Assembly (NCBI GenBank): GCA_947177925.1
Contig: CAMWWJ010000085.1
Span: 1-11,046 of the forward strand
Source of the DNA: an uncultured Lachnospiraceae bacterium
GTDB taxonomy: Bacteria > Bacillota > Clostridia > Lachnospirales > Lachnospiraceae
Direction of reading: 5' to 3'
DNA length: 11,046 nucleotides
Shown here: positions 6,169-11,046 of the stretch, in pieces
Layout: each line of letters opens with the position of its first letter
Position numbering within the stretch: the stretch's first letter is position 1
Notes under the pieces: generated by a model
Told to the model about the DNA's origin: nothing
The model's input: only the letters and a program-made list of their open reading frames with translations
Databases searched by the model: none
Made by a program: the position numbers and the translations under genes

Positions 6169-7002
6169 ATGGAGATAAGTTGGTTACAAGCAATTTTACT
6201 GGGCCTGTTTGCTTGTTTGTCAAGTATGCCCGGTATGGGAGGAACATCCATTGGAAACTATACATTAGGAAGACCCTTAATTGGTGGTCTTGTATGTGGA
6301 TTGATTTTGGGAGACATAAATACAGGAATTTTAGTAGGCTGTGCAATGCAGATCGTATACATAGCTTTGGTTACGCCGGGCGGAACAGTATCTGCTGATG
6401 TAAGGGCAGTCAGCTATATAGGTATCCCTTTGGCAATGGTGGCCCTTAGCAGTTATGGATTAAATGCCGCTTCAACAGAAGGAGCAGCACTGGCAACTTC
6501 CTTTGGTACCATGGTTGGTACATTAGGTACGGTATTATTTTATGGAACCGCTACCATCAACCTTGTTTGGCAGCATATTGGATGGAAGGCTATCGAAAAG
6601 AGACAATATCGCAGATTATATCTGGTTGATATGGGTCTTCCCTGGATTTCCCACTTTGCCTGCTCCTTTATACCAACCGTAATCATGTGTAAATTAGGTG
6701 CGGATGTAGTGGAACTGATCAAAACAGCATTGCCAATGGACGGCATCGCCATGAAAACATTATTTACAGTAGGTTCCCTGCTTCCCTGTGTTGGTATTGC
6801 CATACTTTTAAAGCAGATTGTAAGAAATGCAATGGATTTCGTCCCATTCCTGTTTGGATTTGTATTAGCAGCATCATTAGGAATCAATCTAGTGTCCGCG
6901 ACAGTAGTTGCAGGAATGTTTGCTATCATAAACTATAAGATCAAAATGCTTTCAGTAAGGAAAGCAGAGGTTGCGGTGGAAGAAGAAGAGGAGGAAATCT
7001 GA
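6169..7002 (+). CDS. PTS mannose/fructose/sorbose family EIIC component
   Basis: The 277-residue integral membrane protein forms part of the sugar channel with EIID. It shows the family pattern near the start: GRPLIGGLVCGLILGD followed by GILVGCAMQIVYIA. About six or seven hydrophobic segments run from residue 5 to 255. The C-terminus ends in an acidic run (VAVEEEEEEI), which would face the cytoplasm. The GAG/GAA codons of that tail also form the AGGAGG ribosome site (6989-6994) of the EIID gene. The start has AAGGAGG at 6156-6162, which abuts the EIIB stop. The gene ends one base before the EIID ATG, so the two subunits are probably translationally coupled. Confidence 0.94.
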   Translation: MEISWLQAILLGLFACLSSMPGMGGTSIGNYTLGRPLIGGLVCGLILGDINTGILVGCAMQIVYIALVTPGGTVSADVRAVSYIGIPLAMVALSSYGLNAASTEGAALATSFGTMVGTLGTVLFYGTATINLVWQHIGWKAIEKRQYRRLYLVDMGLPWISHFACSFIPTVIMCKLGADVVELIKTALPMDGIAMKTLFTVGSLLPCVGIAILLKQIVRNAMDFVPFLFGFVLAASLGINLVSATVVAGMFAIINYKIKMLSVRKAEVAVEEEEEEI

Positions 7003-7003
7003 T

Positions 7004-7837
7004 ATGGAAAAGAAATTATCAAAGAAAACATTACTCAAGTCTTTCCATAATTGGTATTATGGGCATCTGACGTGCTTCTCGCAGGAACATATGCAGACAT
7101 TTGGATATTTGTGTGCCATGCTTCCTTTAGTGGAAGAATTGTATCAGGATGAAGATGAAAAAGCAAAAGCAATGAACACATACACTGCATTCTTCAACAC
7201 AGAGCCCCAGCTTGGAACTGTTGTAGTGGGCATGACAGCCGGCCTGGAGGAAGCAAGGGCAAATGGTGCGGATGATGTGGATGATGAAACCATCAATGGC
7301 TTGCGCGCAGGTCTGATGGGACCGGTAGCAGGTATCGGCGACTCTCTGGTTGTAGGAACCGTAATTCCCATTCTGTTAGGCATAGCATTAGGAATGTCTA
7401 CAGGTGGCTCTCCATTAGGCGCTATTTTCTACATGGTTGTATGGAATCTGTTTGCATATTTTGGTATGAGATTCCTTTACTTTAAAGGGTATAACCTTGG
7501 TGCAAAAGCGGTGGAATTTTTAATCGGCGCACAGGGCGAGGCTATCAGGGATTCCGTGTCAATGCTTGGTGGTATTGTAATTGGTGCTGTATCCGCAACC
7601 TGGGTAGGCGTAAAGACATCCCTGACACTCTATAACAGTGCGGGAGAGCCTTATCTGGAACTGCAGAAAAAATTGGATGAAGTATTTCCGGGTATTTTAA
7701 CAGCCGTATTTATTATTATCTGCTGGTTCCTAATGGCGAAAAAACGGTTGTCTCCCATTAAGGTGATGCTGCTTTTAGTAGTCGTTGCGTTTGTTGGTGT
7801 ATTAGTTGGATTCTTTGATCCAAATTTGGTTTACTAA
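7004..7837 (+). CDS. PTS mannose/fructose/sorbose family EIID component
   Basis: The 277-residue protein is the second membrane subunit of the sugar channel and is unique to this PTS family. A long cytoplasmic N-terminal part holds the signatures FNTEPQLGTVVVG (64-76) and GLMGPVAGIGDSL (103-115), which are diagnostic for EIID. The region from about 117 onward is hydrophobic, with several membrane segments and a final one at about 253-271. The ATG at 7004 is chosen because AGGAGG at 6989-6994 lies 9 bases before it. An earlier in-frame TTG at 6971 sits inside the EIIC gene and is rejected. The gap to EIIC is one base and the gap to the small membrane protein is 21 bases. Confidence 0.95.
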   Translation: MEKKLSKKTLLKSFHNWYYGHLTCFSQEHMQTFGYLCAMLPLVEELYQDEDEKAKAMNTYTAFFNTEPQLGTVVVGMTAGLEEARANGADDVDDETINGLRAGLMGPVAGIGDSLVVGTVIPILLGIALGMSTGGSPLGAIFYMVVWNLFAYFGMRFLYFKGYNLGAKAVEFLIGAQGEAIRDSVSMLGGIVIGAVSATWVGVKTSLTLYNSAGEPYLELQKKLDEVFPGILTAVFIIICWFLMAKKRLSPIKVMLLLVVVAFVGVLVGFFDPNLVY

Positions 7838-7858
7838 TTTCATTTTGGAGGTAATGCC

Positions 7859-8149
7859 ATGAATGCTGTTGAAAAGAAAAGATTATCAAAAGAAGCCAAA
7901 ATGCAGATTGCAGCTCTTAAAAAGATTGAACGGTGGAAGACCATAGCGCTGGCAGCTTCTATAGTTGGTGTGGCCGTTACATATGCAGGCTTTGCGGGCA
8001 TGGAGCAAAATGTGCTTCTTGGCATTCTTGGCATTACTATCATAATCATCAGTACAGTAAGTGCGATTGTTCTTAATCTGGGATTAAAAAACGGAAGAAG
8101 AAATGTTGAGAAGATATTAGGCATATTAGATGAGGGAGCTGTATCATGA
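7859..8149 (+). CDS. Small two-pass membrane protein, unrecognised
   Basis: The product has 96 residues. The basic, amphipathic N-terminus (about 1-27, EKKRLSKEAKMQIAALKKIE) is followed by two hydrophobic segments at about 28-46 and 52-73 with a short loop containing GMEQN. A basic tail (NGRRNVEKILGILDEG) ends the protein. Both ends should face the cytoplasm. GGAGG at 7847-7851, 7 bases before the ATG, is a strong ribosome site. The ATGA overlap with the HAD gene shows it is a real, coupled member of the operon. I do not recognise the family. From position and size it could be an accessory or regulator of the EIIC/EIID channel, which is inference only. Confidence 0.85.
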   Translation: MNAVEKKRLSKEAKMQIAALKKIERWKTIALAASIVGVAVTYAGFAGMEQNVLLGILGITIIIISTVSAIVLNLGLKNGRRNVEKILGILDEGAVS

Positions 8150-8979
8150 AATATAAGTTAATATGTGTGGATATTGACGGTACTCTTCTGGATGATGATA
8201 AGAAACTGTTGCCACAAGTAAAGAAGGCTATCGCAGATGTGGCAAAAATGGGAATTCAGATTGCATTGGTCTCTGGAAGAATGCCTGCAGGTGTGGATTC
8301 CATTGAAAAGGAGTTGGGGGTGCCCTGCATAAAGGTGTGCAATGCCGGAGCGTATATGGTATTAGGCGATCAATGTATTTACAGTGAGCATTTGCTGCCA
8401 AGTACGATGAAACGTGTTTATGAAGAAATTGCAGAAAAAAATCATGTGCCCCTTTGGATTTTTCGGGAAAAAGAATGGTTTGTAACGGAGATTGACCGAT
8501 ATATAGAACGGGAAATAAAAATTATTCAGTATCAGCCGAAAATTGTTACGGTAGATGGACTGGCAGAGCAATGGACCAGAGAAGAAACAGGTCCCAATAA
8601 GGTATTGATAGCTGCTGAACCAAAGAAGCTTTGGGCAATCTATCAACAAATGAAAGAGCAGGTATGGACGGATATAGACATAGCCCGTTCCGCAGATATC
8701 TTTCTTGAAATTTTTCCAAAAGGAATGAGCAAAGGAAAGGCATTGACTAAACTTTGCAATCAACTGAATATAGATTTAGCGGAAACAATTGCATTTGGCG
8801 ATCACGAATTGGATATTCCAATGATAGAAGCAGCAGGTCTTGGAATTGCAATGGGAAATGCAATTGAAGAATTAAAAGAAAAAGCAGACTTTGTAACAAA
8901 AGCGAATAATGAAGCAGGAATTGCGTATGCATTAGAGCGCTATTTATTGAAAGAAGGAAAGGAAGATGTGGTATGGTAA
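8146..8979 (+). CDS. HAD-superfamily phosphatase, Cof type
   Basis: The 277-residue cytoplasmic hydrolase most likely removes phosphate from a sugar phosphate or similar small molecule. Motif I DIDGT gives the nucleophile Asp9 and acid Asp11. Motif II VSGR carries Ser43. Motif III is Lys196 within KGMSKGKAL, a pattern typical of the Cof/IIB group. Motif IV is FGDHELDIPMIEAAG (Asp219, Asp223). The long cap between about 85 and 185 is the type IIB cap that sets substrate choice. Motif IV has Leu222 where the family usually has Asn (GD..ND). The gene overlaps the small membrane protein by ATGA and HPr by 7 bases. In this operon it could dephosphorylate the sugar phosphate made by the PTS, or guard against its build-up (inference). 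It is the only candidate catabolic enzyme in the window. Confidence 0.9.
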   Translation: MKYKLICVDIDGTLLDDDKKLLPQVKKAIADVAKMGIQIALVSGRMPAGVDSIEKELGVPCIKVCNAGAYMVLGDQCIYSEHLLPSTMKRVYEEIAEKNHVPLWIFREKEWFVTEIDRYIEREIKIIQYQPKIVTVDGLAEQWTREETGPNKVLIAAEPKKLWAIYQQMKEQVWTDIDIARSADIFLEIFPKGMSKGKALTKLCNQLNIDLAETIAFGDHELDIPMIEAAGLGIAMGNAIEELKEKADFVTKANNEAGIAYALERYLLKEGKEDVVW

Positions 8980-9230
8980 AATTTACATTTGTGGTAAATG
9001 ATGAAATGGGATTACATGCAAGACCGGCAGGATTATTGGTAAAAGAAGCAGTAAAATGTTCCAGTAAAGTTACTTTGAAAAAAGGGGAAAAGACAGGAGA
9101 CGCAAAACGAATCTTTAATGTAATGGGACTTTCCATAAAGTCAAAGGAAGAAGTGGAAGTAATGGTAGAAGGAGAAAACGAGCAGGAAGAAGCAGCGGCA
9201 TTAGAGGCATTTGTGAAAGAAAACATATGA
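8973..9230 (+). CDS. ptsH: HPr-family phosphocarrier, Ser46 replaced by Arg
   Basis: The 85-residue cytoplasmic carrier moves phosphate from Enzyme I to EIIA. MGLHARPAG places the phospho-acceptor at His15 with Arg17 and Pro18, all canonical. Aligned by eye with the known Bacillus subtilis HPr region LKSIMGVMSLG, this protein reads AKRIFNVMGLS. Residue 46 (codon CGA, 9108-9110) is Arg instead of the Ser phosphorylated by HPr kinase, and residue 48 is Phe instead of Met. The PTS role should be intact, but the catabolite-repression role through HPr-Ser-P and CcpA should be absent. The gene overlaps the HAD gene by 7 bases and Enzyme I follows directly. It is either a dedicated paralog or the sole HPr of an organism without that pathway. 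Confidence 0.95.
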   Translation: MVKFTFVVNDEMGLHARPAGLLVKEAVKCSSKVTLKKGEKTGDAKRIFNVMGLSIKSKEEVEVMVEGENEQEEAAALEAFVKENI

Positions 9231-9233
9231 ATC

Positions 9234-9239
9234 GGGGTG
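9234..9239 (+). promoter_or_regulatory. Ribosome binding site favouring the Enzyme I start at 9245
   Basis: GGGGTG lies 5 bases before the ATG at 9245. The upstream alternative ATG at 9227 overlaps the HPr stop as ATGA but has only a weak purine run before it. Starting at 9245 also gives the usual Enzyme I beginning (a few residues, then KGIAIGK). The alternative would add six residues. Confidence 0.55.
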
Positions 9240-9244
9240 CAGAT

Positions 9245-10876
9245 ATGGAAAAAGTGATTGGGAAATCTATTTTAAAGGGGATAGCAATCGGTAAGATCTT
9301 GTTTTATCAGAAAGGGCAGCAGCAGGTAAAACGTATCAAAGTGGAAGATACCGAAGCGGAGAAAAAACGTTATGAAGAAGCCAAAGAAATAGCCGTTCGA
9401 CAACTGAACGAATTGCAGGAAAAAGCAACAAAAGAAGTAGGCGAGATGAATGCCGCAGTATTTGAAGTACATGCCATAATGTTAGAAGATGGGGATTATG
9501 TGGATTCTGTCTTAAATATCATTGAAACGCAACAGGTAAATGCCGAATTTGCAGTAGCAACAACTGGCGATAACTTTTCCAAAATGTTTGCAGAGATGGA
9601 CGATGATTATTTTAAGGCAAGAGCAGTAGATGTAAAGGATATTTCTGAAAGGCTTATTGATGTTCTTTCAGGAAAAGAAAATGGGGGAAACATAGGCAAT
9701 GAACCTGTTATTATCGTGGCAGATGATCTGGCGCCCAGCGAGACTGTTCAAATGGACAAAGAGAAGTTGCTTGGATTTGTAACACGGCATGGCTCCTCCA
9801 ATTCCCATACGGCAATTCTGGCAAGGACTATGAACATTCCTGCATTGATAGGCGTAGATATCAGGGAGGAATGGGATGGAAAACTGGCAATCATCGATGG
9901 ATATTCAGGAACGTTATATGTTGAGCCTGACGAGGAAACATACAATCAAATGAAGGCGCGCCAGGAAGAAGATAAGAAATCCAGAGAAATGCTTCAGCAG
10001 CTAAAAGGAAAAGAAGATGTGACCCTGGATGGGAAAAGGATTAAATTATATGCAAATATCGGAGGCGTAAAGGATGTGGCAAGCGTGCTTGCCAACGATG
10101 CTGCCGGAATCGGGCTCTTTAGAAGTGAGTTTTTATATTTGGAATCCGAGGACTATCCAAGTGAGGAAAGCCAGTTTGCGGCATATAAAACTGTGGCAGA
10201 AAATATGGCAGGTAAGAAAGTGATCGTAAGGACATTGGACATCGGCGCTGATAAGCAGATTGATTATTTCAATCTGGATCATGAGGATAATCCGGCAATG
10301 GGATACCGGGCAATACGTATCTGCCTGGATCGCGTGGACATTTTTAAGACACAGCTTCGTGCATTGCTCAGGGCAAGCGTATTTGGAAATATTGCCATTA
10401 TGTATCCGATGATCATCTCTGTAGACGAGGTGCGTAAGATTAAGGAAATCGTAGAGGAGGTTAAGGCGGAATTTGATGCAAAAGGAGTTCCTTATGGAGA
10501 GTTTGAACAGGGAATCATGATTGAAACACCTGCTGCCGTTATGATCAGCGATCTGTTGGCTGAAGAAGTAGACTTTTTCAGTATTGGAACAAATGATCTG
10601 ACACAATATACATTGGCAATTGACCGTCAGAACATGAAACTGGACAATATTTACGATTCTCACCATCCTGCAGTGCTTCGCATGATTCAGATGACCATTG
10701 AAAATGGCCATAAGCATGGCTGCTGGGTAGGTATCTGTGGGGAGCTTGGTGCCGATCCTACACTGACCAGGACATTTCTTGAGATGGGAATTGATGAGCT
10801 TTCGGTATCACCGTCCCTTGTGCTGCCAACCCGGAAGAATATACGGGAAATAGATATGCAGGAACATAATTCCTAA
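9245..10876 (+). CDS. ptsI: PTS Enzyme I (phosphoenolpyruvate-protein phosphotransferase)
   Basis: The 543-residue cytoplasmic enzyme takes phosphate from PEP and gives it to HPr. The N-terminal HPr-binding and phosphohistidine domains cover about 1-225, with the phospho-acceptor His188 in SNSHTAILAR. The C-terminal PEP-binding barrel (about 255-530) has GIGLFRSEFLY (Arg293), RTLDIGADK (Arg329), NPAMGYRAIR, IMIETPAA, IGTNDLTQYTLAIDR (448-462) and GICGELGADP with active-site Cys498. All key residues appear intact. It is slightly shorter than the roughly 570-residue enzymes of B. subtilis and E. coli, mainly at the C-terminus. An alternative start at 9227 overlaps HPr by 4 bases. As the last gene of the operon it completes a full PEP-to-sugar relay, so this PTS does not strictly need a housekeeping EI or HPr. 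Confidence 0.97.
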   Translation: MEKVIGKSILKGIAIGKILFYQKGQQQVKRIKVEDTEAEKKRYEEAKEIAVRQLNELQEKATKEVGEMNAAVFEVHAIMLEDGDYVDSVLNIIETQQVNAEFAVATTGDNFSKMFAEMDDDYFKARAVDVKDISERLIDVLSGKENGGNIGNEPVIIVADDLAPSETVQMDKEKLLGFVTRHGSSNSHTAILARTMNIPALIGVDIREEWDGKLAIIDGYSGTLYVEPDEETYNQMKARQEEDKKSREMLQQLKGKEDVTLDGKRIKLYANIGGVKDVASVLANDAAGIGLFRSEFLYLESEDYPSEESQFAAYKTVAENMAGKKVIVRTLDIGADKQIDYFNLDHEDNPAMGYRAIRICLDRVDIFKTQLRALLRASVFGNIAIMYPMIISVDEVRKIKEIVEEVKAEFDAKGVPYGEFEQGIMIETPAAVMISDLLAEEVDFFSIGTNDLTQYTLAIDRQNMKLDNIYDSHHPAVLRMIQMTIENGHKHGCWVGICGELGADPTLTRTFLEMGIDELSVSPSLVLPTRKNIREIDMQEHNS

Positions 10877-10916
10877 GAGGAAAAAGACTTTGGCAGATGT
10901 GGAAATTATTTTCTAT

Positions 10917-10967
10917 AAAAAGGAGCGACGCTATATAACTAAAATTTAGTTACTTTGCGTCGCTCCT
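10917..10967 (-). terminator. Strong two-tier hairpin, terminator-like on the minus strand
   Basis: An exact 11-bp GC-rich stem (10921-10931 with 10957-10967) encloses a second palindrome, TAACTAAA-A-TTTAGTTA (10936-10952). Read on the minus strand, the stem is followed by TTTTT (10920-10916), as in a rho-independent terminator. On the plus strand the following bases are CCTATACAG, without a T-run. It lies 44 bases after the Enzyme I stop, so it may still end or protect the PTS mRNA. It could also serve a convergent gene beyond the window. Confidence 0.55.
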
Positions 10968-11033
10968 CCTATACAGATTTCTTTTATTATGCTAGCTGAT
11001 AGGAAAAACATATAAAGGGAAAAACTGTATAGG
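10968..11033. repeat. Spaced inverted repeat CCTATACAG / CTGTATAGG
   Basis: CCTATACAG at 10968-10976 is matched by its exact reverse complement at 11025-11033, with 48 bases between. The first copy abuts the hairpin. The stretch from 10877 to the window end shows no supportable gene. This repeat could flank a promoter or operator of an adjacent gene, or be chance in AT-rich DNA. Confidence 0.35.
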
Positions 11034-11046
11034 TATCATATTAACC

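Noticed and set aside
10133..10717. Minus-strand open frame of 194 codons inside Enzyme I
   Set aside because: It is antisense to the conserved PEP-binding barrel, with no upstream ribosome site and a Cys/His-rich composition typical of antisense translation.
1..11046. CRISPR array, tRNA, rRNA, transposase or prophage gene
   Set aside because: No regularly spaced repeats, cloverleaf sequences or recombinase/transposase motifs were seen on either strand.

Overview
The window looks like a low-to-moderate GC Gram-positive Firmicute, most likely a gut-type Clostridia (Lachnospiraceae-like). The evidence is the strong AGGAGG ribosome sites, the gene families present, and the purine-rich, tightly packed coding strand. 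This assignment is inferred from style and content, not from a search. Every confident gene is on the + strand.

Region 1 (about 1-680) carries one gene for a small, lysine- and tyrosine-rich secreted protein of unknown function. It has its own promoter and a strong hairpin terminator.

Region 2 (about 707-5171) is a four-gene regulatory operon behind an extended -10 promoter. It encodes a membrane-anchored sugar-binding protein of the ribose-binding/LacI type, a six-pass NarL/DesK-type sensor histidine kinase with almost no extracellular domain, a LuxR-type response regulator, and a second membrane-anchored binding protein of the extracellular solute-binding family 1. No ABC permease or ATPase is present. 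The two binding proteins are therefore best read as external sensors feeding the kinase. The last three genes overlap each other by 8 bases. The operon ends in a hairpin terminator.

Region 3 (5222-10876) is a complete, self-contained mannose-family phosphotransferase (PTS) operon: EIIA, EIIB, EIIC, EIID, an unrecognised 96-residue two-pass membrane protein, a Cof-type HAD phosphatase, HPr and Enzyme I. Phosphate would run from PEP to EI His188, HPr His15, EIIA His9, EIIB His14 and then to the sugar imported by EIIC/EIID. The HAD enzyme may dephosphorylate the product. The HPr has Arg where the regulatory Ser46 normally sits, so this relay may be insulated from HPr-kinase-based catabolite repression. 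A 22-bp tandem repeat just upstream of the PTS operon (5087-5130) is a candidate binding site for the response regulator.

Region 4 (10877-11046) has no supportable gene. It holds a strong two-tier hairpin, whose T-tract is on the minus-strand side, and a spaced inverted repeat.

Working model (inference): extracellular sugar is detected by two tethered binding proteins, the kinase/regulator pair is activated, and the dedicated PTS with its own EI and HPr is switched on. The substrate cannot be named, because no catabolic enzyme other than the HAD phosphatase is present.
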